Source: Bacteroidota bacterium (GTDB taxonomy: Bacteria > Bacteroidota > Bacteroidia > Bacteroidales > Paludibacteraceae). From it: 64,000 bases of DNA. Both the position numbers and the translations under genes were made by a program. The DNA is taken from assembly GCA_021779195.1 (NCBI GenBank), contig JAJYBB010000001.1:124001-188000 (forward strand), given 5' to 3'. Of this stretch, positions 1 through 8,103 are shown piece after piece (the first letter of the stretch is position 1; every line of letters starts with the position of its first letter). The notes under the pieces were generated by a model, which had not been told where the DNA came from, did not search any database, and was given only the letters and a program-made list of their open reading frames with translations.

Positions 1-1792
1 TACTGATTGCTTTGATCGTGTCATCATAAAGATTTCCCATTTCCTGTTGTCCTGAATTCGGAGCATAACGTGCAAACTCACAAGTATTTAAATTCTGAAA
101 AATGGCCTCGATCAAAGTTTCATCAATTCCATGAGCACTTAGCTCTAATTGAACATGTTCTTTGGTAAGCGAAGCAACCGGTATAGATAATTTATCACTT
201 AGATAAGTCCAGACTGCTTTTAGAACTTCTTCATAAAATTTTTCCTTGTTTCCTTCACTCAGAAGCTTCTGTGCTAATTTCAATCTTTTTTGGGCAACCT
301 TGTTAGCTTTTTTATTTTTAACCAAACTTATATCCGAATTATCCTTTGCCTGTTTACGAAAGAAAATGAATAAGAACATTGAAATTAATAACGGAATGAC
401 AAACATTAACCACGAATTGACCGAGCCAAATAATAAATTATCATCCTTCGACAATTCAAAATTATTCGTTTCAATATAACGAATATCATTCCCAATTTGC
501 CTAACATCCTCTTTATCAACATAATTATTAATCACAGTGGAATTATCACCACTTGATCCTTTCTGAACCTGCAAATGATAAGCAGGGGTTCGAAGCGTTT
601 TATAGGTTCTATCCTGAATATCGAAATATGAAAATTCGGCTGATGGAATCTCAAAAGCACCGTTATGACGTGGAATAAACAGATATTCAATAGTTTTAGT
701 TCCTGATACGCCAGAGGGAGTGGTTTTAAAATTATTTGTTACTTTTGGATCGTATAACTCAAAACCATCGGGGAACTTTATATCTGGATTCTTTATCAGT
801 TTCATATTTCCTTCACCAACAATATTCACTTTGATGGTTACCGCATCGTTCGCCTTAACATTTTGCGAAGTAATACTCGAATTCATTGAAAAACGTCCCA
901 CAGCTCCACTAAACGATGCTGGTTTATTTCCGGGTAAAGCGGTTACATTAATTGAAACAGCAGGTGCAGTAATAATTTTTGAAACATTGGAGTAGGAATC
1001 AAAAAAATTATCAAATATACTATTTCCCGATGTATGGTTTTGCACTCGAACTCCGGCTTCAAAAACAGCTTTATCTATTTTTATAGTTCCTGCATGTTGA
1101 GGATAAAGTAGTACCTGATACAAAACGACAGTACCGTAATTATGTCCGTTAAAGTTTTCATAGGAAAACTGCTTATTGGGCGACTGATCAAGATCCTGTT
1201 TCATAAATCCATTGAAATCAGGCATTTTTCTGTTTACACATTGCACCACATCTGCCAATGTGTATAATTTATAAGTTACCAAGACTGCTTCCTGTTCATG
1301 AACATTTGTTTTTGAAACATTAGTCCGGATAAATAAACTTTCCTTACCAACCGACTGGCTATTGCCCGAAGAAGCAGATCCTCCACGAGATTTCGGTGGA
1401 TTTGCATCCGCAGGCAAAACTTTGATGGAAACTCCATTTGACGTATACTTTTGTCCGCCAACTATTAAACTTGCCGAAGGGATGGTAAATGTACCTGTTT
1501 TTTGAGCCTGTAATGTATACGTATAGGAAACTGAAACCGATGAAGATGTTTTTCCGTTAATAATTTGCATACTTGAACTATGCGACTCAAAAGGACCTGC
1601 CAAAACGTCGAAATTTGCAATATTAGGAGCACGCAAATCTCTTCCATTTGCATTTACGGTATATACCAATTGAAAGGGTTGATCCATGATTGCCGTTGAT
1701 GGTGCCGAAGCAGTGAAACGAACCGGCTCATCCGCACGAGTAATCCAAATGCTGAGGAACAAGAATGATATGAATATGAATCTACGTTTCAT
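1..1792 (-). CDS. batD: BatD, aerotolerance membrane protein (C-terminus cut by window edge)
   Basis: The frame is open from an ATG at 1792 to the left edge, about 597 codons, so only the last residues are missing. The N-terminus MKRRFIFISFLFLSIW is a signal sequence, followed by a long extracytoplasmic beta-rich region typical of the BatD (oxygen tolerance) family. It contains a Gly/Ser-rich linker near residue 130 and phrases such as ENFNGHNYGTVVLYQ. A single membrane span (SWLMFVIPLLISMFLFIFF) lies at about residues 450-470, followed by a cytoplasmic helical tail. In Bacteroides the Bat proteins support aerotolerance and envelope integrity, but the biochemical role of BatD is not settled. 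It is the last gene of the moxR-bat operon inside this window; a batE gene would be expected beyond the edge. The family call is firm from context and architecture, the molecular function is not. Confidence 0.9.
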   Translation of the reverse strand, partial: MKRRFIFISFLFLSIWITRADEPVRFTASAPSTAIMDQPFQLVYTVNANGRDLRAPNIANFDVLAGPFESHSSSMQIINGKTSSSVSVSYTYTLQAQKTGTFTIPSASLIVGGQKYTSNGVSIKVLPADANPPKSRGGSASSGNSQSVGKESLFIRTNVSKTNVHEQEAVLVTYKLYTLADVVQCVNRKMPDFNGFMKQDLDQSPNKQFSYENFNGHNYGTVVLYQVLLYPQHAGTIKIDKAVFEAGVRVQNHTSGNSIFDNFFDSYSNVSKIITAPAVSINVTALPGNKPASFSGAVGRFSMNSSITSQNVKANDAVTIKVNIVGEGNMKLIKNPDIKFPDGFELYDPKVTNNFKTTPSGVSGTKTIEYLFIPRHNGAFEIPSAEFSYFDIQDRTYKTLRTPAYHLQVQKGSSGDNSTVINNYVDKEDVRQIGNDIRYIETNNFELSKDDNLLFGSVNSWLMFVIPLLISMFLFIFFRKQAKDNSDISLVKNKKANKVAQKRLKLAQKLLSEGNKEKFYEEVLKAVWTYLSDKLSIPVASLTKEHVQLELSAHGIDETLIEAIFQNLNTCEFARYAPNSGQQEMGNLYDDTIKAIS

Positions 1793-1850
1793 AGTTTATA
1801 TTTTGAAAAAACGAATTTATTATAATCAAATTGTAACATCAAAGAATAAT

Positions 1851-2573
1851 TTACCAATCTTTATCTGCTTTTTGCGGATTTCTGATTTGTTGTTTCTTGG
1901 CTTTATCTTGGGCATTCTTCTCATCCTGTTGCAACGCATCCAAAATTTGCTGCGCACTTTCCTTCGTCATTTGAGATTGCTGAGGTTGTGGTTGTTGATT
2001 CTTCTGCTGATCCTGTTTCTGTTGATCTTTCTTTTGTTGATCCTGTTTTTGCTGATCTTTCTTCTGCTGATCCTGTTTCTGTTGATCTTTCTTCTGCTGA
2101 TCTTTATTCTGCTTGTTTTTATTTTGTTTGTTTTGTTGTTGTTGTTTTTTCAATAATTCCTGAGCGTAAGCCAGATTGTAACGTGTGTCGTTATCTTTGG
2201 GATTATTTCTCAAAGCCATTTCATAAGCTTTGATGCTTTCTTCAATTTTATTATTCAACAACAAAGAATTACCTGTATTGTGAAAAGCAGCAGCCAATTT
2301 CCTTTTGTCTTTAGGTTGCAAAGTCACAGCATCATTGTACTGTTCCAATGCTTCTGAATACTTTTTCTGACGAAACAAGGCATTTCCTAAATCATAATTC
2401 GCTTCAAACGATTTTTGATTCTTTAAAATCCCTTTTCGGTAGGCAATTTCAGCTTCGGTAAATTTTCCCTTTTTATATAAATTATTTCCCGTACGAACAT
2501 CCGAACTTTCCTTTTGAGCCGAAGCAAAGAAAGCCAAACTACTCAACATTAGGATAAATATAAGTTTATTCAT
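1851..2573 (-). CDS. batC: BatC, TPR protein of the Bat operon
   Basis: A 240-residue protein with an N-terminal signal peptide (MNKLIFILMLSSLAFFASAQ). Tetratricopeptide repeats span about residues 27-145, including NLYKKGKFTEAEIAYRKG and AFHNTGNSLLLNNKIEESIKAYEMAL. A Lys/Gln/Asp-rich low-complexity stretch follows (about 150-200). The C-terminus carries the conserved ESAQQILDALQQDE motif and ends in KDW, as in other Bacteroidales BatC proteins. TPRs imply a protein-protein scaffold, probably linking the VWA proteins BatA and BatB to other partners in the periplasm. It lies 21 nt downstream of batB and 58 nt upstream of batD, so co-transcription is likely. The polar stretch is encoded by a 30-bp tandem DNA repeat and may vary in length between strains. 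Confidence 0.9.
   Translation of the reverse strand: MNKLIFILMLSSLAFFASAQKESSDVRTGNNLYKKGKFTEAEIAYRKGILKNQKSFEANYDLGNALFRQKKYSEALEQYNDAVTLQPKDKRKLAAAFHNTGNSLLLNNKIEESIKAYEMALRNNPKDNDTRYNLAYAQELLKKQQQQNKQNKNKQNKDQQKKDQQKQDQQKKDQQKQDQQKKDQQKQDQQKNQQPQPQQSQMTKESAQQILDALQQDEKNAQDKAKKQQIRNPQKADKDW
2001..2103. repeat. 30-bp tandem repeat inside batC
   Basis: Units at 2001-2030, 2031-2060 and 2061-2090 are nearly identical, and a partial fourth copy follows from 2091. On the minus strand each unit encodes ten residues of the pattern KDQQKQDQQK. The repeat keeps the reading frame, so gain or loss of a unit would only change the linker length in BatC. Confidence 0.85.
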
Positions 2574-2594
2574 AAATCAAATCATCTTAAATTA

Positions 2595-3638
2595 TCAATT
2601 CTTAGTTACCTTTTCTTTCAAATTGAAAATATTCAATTTACTCAATCGCTTATTTCGCCTGTCGAACACGAAAAAGTCAAATAATAAAATAAACAATGCC
2701 AAAAAAGCAAAAGACTGAAATTGTTCATTGAAATCAGAAAAAACAGATGCTTTAATATCCGATTTTGCCAATTTATTCAGTTCTTTATTTAAAACCCGAT
2801 AGGCATTATTCGTATTATCCGATCTGATATACATGCCCTGCCCTGCAGCTGCTATCTCTCTACACATTTGTTCATTGAGTTTCGAAACCACCACATTGCC
2901 ATCTTTATCTTTCCAAAAGCTCATGGTTCCAGGAACAGGAATTGGAGCACCATCCGGTTTTCCCATACCAATTACGTCAACTATTATACCGTTATCGTGG
3001 GCTAATTTGGCAGCAGCAACAGCATCATCTTCGTGATTTTCGCCATCAGTAATGACGATTATTGCTCGACCAGCATTACTTTTAGCACCAAATGATTTAA
3101 TTGCTAAATCGATGGCACTACCTATGGCTGTACCTTGACGTGCAACCATTTTTGTTGAAATTGATGATAAAAACATTTTGGCTGAAACATAATCAGCCGT
3201 AATGGGAAGCTGCACATACGCATCACCGGCAAAAACGATCAAACCTATTTTATCGTCAGTCATTCCATCAACCAATTGCGAGAGCACCATTTTTGCTTTA
3301 TCTAATCGGCTTGGCTGAATATCCTGTGCCATCATTGAATTTGACACATCTAAGGCTATAATTACTTCAATGCCCTGACGTTTTGAATTTTCCATCTTCG
3401 TTCCAAACTGAGGTTGTGCCAGAATGATAATAATAAAAAGCAATGCGGCAAGTTGTAAATAAAACTTCACCAATGGACGAACCTTGGAAACATTGGGCAT
3501 TAATTCTGCCAACAAATCCGGATTGCCAAATTTCTTTAAATTCCGGCGTTTTTTGATACCTGCATATACATAAACTCCAATTAAAACTGGGATTAATAAA
3601 AGCAGAAAAAAATATTCAGGATGAGCAAATCTAAACAT
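2595..3638 (-). CDS. batB: BatB, VWA-domain membrane protein
   Basis: A von Willebrand factor A protein anchored by two N-terminal membrane spans (FFLLLLIPVLIGVYVYAG and FYLQLAALLFIIIILAQ) and one near the C-terminus (FAFLALFILLFDFFVF). The MIDAS motif is intact, with DVSNSMMAQD after the second span and a later ITDGENHEDD. The start chosen is the ATG at 3638 (MFRFAHPEYFF), which matches the usual BatA/BatB opening; an ATG five codons upstream (3653) is also possible. The VWA domain should face the periplasm and bind a divalent metal and a protein partner. It lies 59 nt downstream of batA and 21 nt upstream of batC, inside the operon. The overall order is that of the Bacteroides bat locus. 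Confidence 0.92.
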   Translation of the reverse strand: MFRFAHPEYFFLLLLIPVLIGVYVYAGIKKRRNLKKFGNPDLLAELMPNVSKVRPLVKFYLQLAALLFIIIILAQPQFGTKMENSKRQGIEVIIALDVSNSMMAQDIQPSRLDKAKMVLSQLVDGMTDDKIGLIVFAGDAYVQLPITADYVSAKMFLSSISTKMVARQGTAIGSAIDLAIKSFGAKSNAGRAIIVITDGENHEDDAVAAAKLAHDNGIIVDVIGMGKPDGAPIPVPGTMSFWKDKDGNVVVSKLNEQMCREIAAAGQGMYIRSDNTNNAYRVLNKELNKLAKSDIKASVFSDFNEQFQSFAFLALFILLFDFFVFDRRNKRLSKLNIFNLKEKVTKN

Positions 3639-3697
3639 AATAATTTTCAACAAGTAATATTAACACTACATCGATCAATTCTAACCGGCATTTTCGA

Positions 3698-4681
3698 TTA
3701 TGGTAATTTTCTGAAAACAGTATTGCGCGTAAAAATTTCCAATGACAAGAACACCAATGATAATAAAGCAAACCAATAAAATTCTTCACTTTTTTTATTA
3801 TACTCCTTCACACTGATTTTTGTCTTTTCAAGTTTATCGATATCCTGATAAATCCTGCGTAATTTTGAGGTATCAGTTGCACGAAAATATTGACCACCGG
3901 TAAGATTAGCAATATCTTGTAACGATTTTTCATCAAAATCAGACTGCATTTGCTGATATTGAATTCCGAGAGGAGTTTGCACCGGTACATTAACTATACC
4001 ACTCGTTCCCACACCGATGGTATAAACTCTAATACCAAAAGTTTTTGCGATTTGAGCAGCCGTGATTGGCGCTATATCACCACAATTGTTGGAACCATCG
4101 GTAAGTAAAATAATGATCTTCGATTTTGCTTTTCCATCTTTAATCCTGTTCACCGCATTTGCCAAACCAAGTCCAATAGCAGTTCCATCATCAATTAAAC
4201 CGTAATTTACACTATTAAACAAATTGATTAAAACTGCATGATCGGTTGTAAGTGGACATTGGGTAAAACTTTCGCGTGCAAAAACCACCAAACCAATGTT
4301 ATCATTTGGACGAGAGAGAATAAAATCAGTTGCAACTTCCTTCGAAGCTTCAATTCGGTTAGGTTTTAAATCCTCAGCCAACATTGTTCCAGACAAATCC
4401 TGAACCAACATAATGTCAATTCCCTCAGTATTTTCAGTTCGCCAACTATTAGCTGCCTGCGGACGAGCTAAAGCCACTATAAGCGATATTAACGCTAAAA
4501 CTCTTAATATAAATGGAATATGTCGAAACTTAACTTTAATGCTTGGAGAAAATTTAAGTAGTTGATGGTGCGATGAAATCTGCAAACTGGCATCAGACTT
4601 GTGCATTTCCCAAACATACCAGAAAATTACTGGTATAAGTAGCAACAAGAAAAATAAATATTCAGGATTATGAAAAGTCAT
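3698..4681 (-). CDS. batA: BatA, VWA-domain membrane protein
   Basis: A 327-residue paralogue of BatB with the same plan: an N-terminal span (EYLFFLLLLIPVIFWYVW), a second span (FILRVLALISLIVALA), a VWA domain at about residues 85-275 and a C-terminal span (FYWFALLSLVFLSLEIF). The MIDAS region reads QDLSGTMLAEDLKPNR. The fifth position of the DxSxS motif is therefore Thr instead of Ser, a conservative change that can still offer a hydroxyl ligand. Further MIDAS residues are in LLTDGSNNCGD. Protein-protein interaction in the periplasm and a role in aerotolerance are inferred from the family. The gene sits 29 nt downstream of the DUF4381-like gene. Confidence 0.92.
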   Translation of the reverse strand: MTFHNPEYLFFLLLLIPVIFWYVWEMHKSDASLQISSHHQLLKFSPSIKVKFRHIPFILRVLALISLIVALARPQAANSWRTENTEGIDIMLVQDLSGTMLAEDLKPNRIEASKEVATDFILSRPNDNIGLVVFARESFTQCPLTTDHAVLINLFNSVNYGLIDDGTAIGLGLANAVNRIKDGKAKSKIIILLTDGSNNCGDIAPITAAQIAKTFGIRVYTIGVGTSGIVNVPVQTPLGIQYQQMQSDFDEKSLQDIANLTGGQYFRATDTSKLRRIYQDIDKLEKTKISVKEYNKKSEEFYWFALLSLVFLSLEIFTRNTVFRKLP

Positions 4682-4710
4682 AAATATTTTTGATTTTTAA
4701 AAAATAAAAT

Positions 4711-5685
4711 TTACTCAACATCGCGCTTTGGAAGAACCTCATCAATTGGCTTTTCTTCCTCCACTTCAATTACTTCCACTTTAGTTTCATTAACAAACGA
4801 ATAGGCATTATTTAAACTGCTTTCATTTTCATCAGTCAAGGGTACCCATTTAGCAAATTTCACTAAATCAGCTAATTGTAGTATTTGTTTTAACTCCATG
4901 AATGCAGATTTATTTTCAGATCTAAGTTTTGATAAATGATCAAGAATTTCTTCTGAAGTCATTTCCATACTCTTAATCAAAAATTCACGTTCAATATATG
5001 CTCTGATCACATCTGTCAATCGCGTATGATATTCCTTAATTCTTCCTTGCTGCCAAGGTTTTTCCTGCTTAATTTTATCGAGTTCAGTCAAAGCGATAAC
5101 GTGAGGCGGGAGTAATTCTTTTGCAGCTGAACTTTGAAACATCGGCTTATTCAACCAATATTTACGAATCAAAATATAACCAATAATTAACAGAGCTACT
5201 ATAAGTAAAATCAATAGAATGGTTTTTAAAAAACCAACCCAATCGAATTTAGTGTTCATAACCGGTTTTATATCAGCAATTTTATGCGAAGCTGTATCAA
5301 TTTTGAAAGGTTGAACAACTTTAAGCGATAATGAATTTGACCAAATGGTATCTCCAGCGCAAATAAAAGGGAAAGGAGGAATATATATCAAGGAATCTTT
5401 AAACGCAGTTACCAAATATTTTTGCGACACCACTATATGTCCATTTATCGACTTAAGCGTATCATTTTTAGGTGGTTCTACCATTTGCAATCCAGTCACA
5501 ATACTGTCTGAAAACAACGGCATTTCCACTTTCTGGTTGGGAAGTTGCGAAACTTCGAATGTCATCAGTGTTTGATTTCCTATCCACATCACAGTCGAGT
5601 CGATTCGTGCCTTAACAGTCACTTTCTGCGCTTGTACCGAATAACATGAAAAGACTACAAACAACAACAAAAAGTATTTTTTCAT
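4711..5685 (-). CDS. Bat-operon membrane protein of the DUF4381-like type
   Basis: A 324-residue protein with a signal peptide ending at SVQAQ, an extracytoplasmic domain of about 130 residues, one membrane span (FLKTILLILLIVALLIIGYILI, about residues 151-172) and a cytoplasmic tail. The tail carries the sequence RIKEYHTRLTDVIRAYIERE, typical of the DUF4381-like proteins found between the DUF58 gene and batA. An acidic end (VEVIEVEEEKP) follows. The tail probably contacts the MoxR/DUF58 pair while the outer domain meets the Bat proteins; that is inference from topology and position. No catalytic motif is visible. The 159-nt gap upstream (5686-5844) holds no gene that I can see. Confidence 0.8.
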   Translation of the reverse strand: MKKYFLLLFVVFSCYSVQAQKVTVKARIDSTVMWIGNQTLMTFEVSQLPNQKVEMPLFSDSIVTGLQMVEPPKNDTLKSINGHIVVSQKYLVTAFKDSLIYIPPFPFICAGDTIWSNSLSLKVVQPFKIDTASHKIADIKPVMNTKFDWVGFLKTILLILLIVALLIIGYILIRKYWLNKPMFQSSAAKELLPPHVIALTELDKIKQEKPWQQGRIKEYHTRLTDVIRAYIEREFLIKSMEMTSEEILDHLSKLRSENKSAFMELKQILQLADLVKFAKWVPLTDENESSLNNAYSFVNETKVEVIEVEEEKPIDEVLPKRDVE

Positions 5686-5844
5686 ACTGAAATATTTGTT
5701 TTTAAGAAGGTTTTATCGCTTTGACAGCCTCAATTTAAACCAAAAACCCGTTTTAATATGGAGGAAATAAAACAGAATTAAGCATCAATGCCTCCCATGT
5801 TAAACTATATTATCAATTTACATTTTCAACCTTCTTCGTTAAAA

Positions 5845-6711
5845 TCAAGCTCTCATTTTAAATAATTTCATAAGTGCTTTTACATAATCTTCAGATGTAT
5901 TCATTGAAACCGAGTCGACACCCGACTTGGTAAATATGCGTTGCAAATTTAATTGATTTTCGCCCCATGAATGTTTATAACTGGTTCTCAATCGTTTATC
6001 TGAAGTATTTACCCATATTCGAACACCGGTTTCGGCATCTTTAAGTTTAATCAATCCCACATCTGGAAGTTCGGTTTCTCTAATATCATATACCTGTAAA
6101 GCAACCACATCGTACTTTCTATTTGCAATAATTAACTCTTTATCGAAGTTGTTATCAATGAAATCAGAAATAATAAAAGCTGTAGAACTTTTTTTGATGG
6201 CATTTGTGAAATAACGCAAAGCCCCACCAATATCAGTTTTATTGCTTCGTGGTTTAAAATCAAGCAATTCACGGATAATAAAAAGTACGTGTTTTCTACC
6301 CTTTTTAGGCGGAATAAATTTTTCAATCTGATCAGAGAAAAAAATTACACCAATTTTATCCTTATTTTGAATTGTCGAAAAAGCCAGTGTAGCAGCAACC
6401 TCGGTGAAAATATCTTTTTTCATTTGAGAAACAGTTCCAAATTCGCGGCTGCCTGAAACATCAACCAATAACATGACCGTCAATTCTCTTTCTTCCTCGA
6501 AAATTTTTACATAAGGATGACCAAAACGAGCTGTAACGTTCCAGTCAATAGAGCGAATATCGTCACCATATTGATATTCACGCACTTCAGCAAATGTCAT
6601 TCCCCGTCCTTTGAATGCTGAATGATATTCTCCTGCGAAAATATTTTTCGATAAGCCTCGAGTCTTAATTTCGATTTTTCGAACTTTCTTTAATAATTCA
6701 CTCGTCTCCAT
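5845..6711 (-). CDS. DUF58 protein with a degenerate VWA fold
   Basis: A soluble protein of 288 residues. The start chosen is the ATG at 6711 (METSELLKKVRKIEIKTRGL), because that is the conserved opening of the family; an ATG eight codons upstream (6735) exists. The DUF58 signature is clear in FKGRGMTFAEVREYQYGDD followed by IRSIDWNVTARFG. A MIDAS-like DVSGSREFG occurs near residue 100, so the fold is VWA-like. DUF58 proteins are regularly coupled to MoxR AAA+ ATPases, acting as substrate or adaptor in the cytoplasm. Here it lies between moxR and the membrane Bat genes, which fits a relay from the ATPase to the membrane complex. Confidence 0.9.
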   Translation of the reverse strand: METSELLKKVRKIEIKTRGLSKNIFAGEYHSAFKGRGMTFAEVREYQYGDDIRSIDWNVTARFGHPYVKIFEEERELTVMLLVDVSGSREFGTVSQMKKDIFTEVAATLAFSTIQNKDKIGVIFFSDQIEKFIPPKKGRKHVLFIIRELLDFKPRSNKTDIGGALRYFTNAIKKSSTAFIISDFIDNNFDKELIIANRKYDVVALQVYDIRETELPDVGLIKLKDAETGVRIWVNTSDKRLRTSYKHSWGENQLNLQRIFTKSGVDSVSMNTSEDYVKALMKLFKMRA

Positions 6712-6845
6712 ATAATATAAAGTGCCAATTTGCAAAAAAGCAGATGTGCTAATTGTTATTACTATTTAATATCAATTTTTTTATCTCAATACTCCAAAAT
6801 ACTTTTGAATTGTGATATTTTCAAATTGAACCATTGGCAAATTAT

Positions 6846-7841
6846 TTAAGGTACTTCTACAGCGTTAAGAATTTCAGTGATAATCTCGTCAGAAGTCATA
6901 TTATTAGCTTCTGCTTCATAACTTAATCCAATACGATGACGCAAAACATCGTAACAAACTGCACGAATATCTTCAGGTATAACATAACCACGGCGTTTGA
7001 TAAATGCATAAGCTCGCGATGCTAAAGCCAAATTGATAGATGCACGAGGTGAAGCGCCAAACGAAATCATATCTTTCATCGAGTCTAATCCATAATCTTG
7101 CGGAAAACGGGTTGCAAAAACAATATCTACGATATATCGTTCAATTTTTTCGTCAATATAAACTTGCCGCACCACATCGCGTGCTTCAATAATATCTTTC
7201 GGAGATAGAATGGCTGAAACTACTGGTTTATCTTTCAGTAAATTCTGGCGAATAATCAGTTTTTCCTCTTCTTTTTTAGGGTAATTGATGATAACCTTCA
7301 ACATGAAACGGTCAACTTGAGCTTCTGGAAGTGGATAAGTTCCTTCTTGTTCAATGGGATTTTGAGTTGCTAACACTAAAAATGGCTCTTCTAATTTATA
7401 CGTATGATCCCCAATTGTAACTTGACGTTCCTGCATCGCTTCAAGCAGCGCACTCTGCACTTTAGCCGGAGCCCGATTTATTTCATCAGCCAATATAAGA
7501 TTCGCGAAAATAGGACCTTTTTTGATACTAAATTCTTCTTTTTTCTGACTATAAATCATAGTTCCAATTACATCAGCCGGTAATAAGTCAGGTGTAAACT
7601 GAATGCGGTTAAAATCGGCTTTAATTAAATCTGAAAGCGTTTTTATTGCTAACGTTTTAGCCAATCCGGGTACACCTTCAAGCAAAATATGACCATCGGA
7701 AAGCAACCCGATTAACAGCGATTCCACCAAATGTTTTTGACCGACAATGACTTTGTCCATTCCCATGCTTAATGCATCTACAAAAGAGCTTTGACGTTCA
7801 ATTCGCTCATTAAGTTCTCTAATATCAACAGATTGAATCAT
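6846..7841 (-). CDS. MoxR-family AAA+ ATPase
   Basis: A MoxR ATPase of about 331 residues. The Walker A motif is GVPGLAKT, Walker B is LILADEINRAP, and the sensor region reads LATQNPIEQEGTYPLPEAQ followed by the arginine-rich VDRFM segment. The C-terminal lid carries SFGASPRASINL. MoxR proteins act as chaperones that mature or activate VWA-domain partners. The start chosen is the ATG at 7841 (MIQSVDIREL), because a promoter element at 7879-7886 would put the transcript start almost on top of the upstream ATG at 7874. It is the first gene of the bat operon, so its promoter probably drives all seven genes in this direction. Confidence 0.93.
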   Translation of the reverse strand: MIQSVDIRELNERIERQSSFVDALSMGMDKVIVGQKHLVESLLIGLLSDGHILLEGVPGLAKTLAIKTLSDLIKADFNRIQFTPDLLPADVIGTMIYSQKKEEFSIKKGPIFANLILADEINRAPAKVQSALLEAMQERQVTIGDHTYKLEEPFLVLATQNPIEQEGTYPLPEAQVDRFMLKVIINYPKKEEEKLIIRQNLLKDKPVVSAILSPKDIIEARDVVRQVYIDEKIERYIVDIVFATRFPQDYGLDSMKDMISFGASPRASINLALASRAYAFIKRRGYVIPEDIRAVCYDVLRHRIGLSYEAEANNMTSDEIITEILNAVEVP

Positions 7842-7878
7842 ATTAATTTTAAATTTATTTATTTCGTTATTCATGTAG

Positions 7879-7886
7879 CAAATATA
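7879..7886 (-). promoter_or_regulatory. Putative -7 element of the moxR-bat operon
   Basis: The minus strand reads TATATTTG, which fits the Bacteroidota -7 consensus TAnnTTTG. It lies about 38 nt upstream of the preferred moxR start at 7841. A good TTTG at the -33 position is not present, so the call rests on the -7 element alone. Confidence 0.5.
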
Positions 7887-8003
7887 GTGCTATTTAAAGT
7901 GCTAAAGTCTTGATTTAATATCTATTAACCTGAATTTAGATTAATAAGTATAGGTCGAAACAAAACCCCAAAACAAGGAGAAAATTTAAAAATTTTGAAC
8001 TAA

Positions 8004-8043
8004 AAAAAGCCCTGCATGTGTGAAAATTAATGTAGAGCTTTTT
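8004..8043 (-). terminator. Hairpin terminator after the HU-LysM gene
   Basis: Arms at 8004-8017 and 8030-8043 pair over 14 positions, with two G-U type mismatches, around a 12-nt loop. A and T runs at the two ends allow use on either strand. It lies 60 nt beyond the stop of the HU-LysM gene at 8104 and separates that transcript from the moxR-bat operon. Confidence 0.75.
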
Positions 8044-8103
8044 GGTTTCCGTTAGAAACAAGCAATATATTTACGAATTCATAGTAACCAGCAGCTAACA
8101 TAG

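Noticed and set aside
2001-2103. Possible short CRISPR-like array
   Set aside because: The 30-bp units are directly adjacent with no spacers and are part of a coding frame.
1686-2156. A Leu/Ile/Phe-rich open frame of 156 residues on the plus strand
   Set aside because: It is the antisense of the end of batD and of the Lys/Gln-rich repeat of batC. Its hydrophobic look comes from reading the repeat backwards, and both minus-strand genes have clear family signatures.
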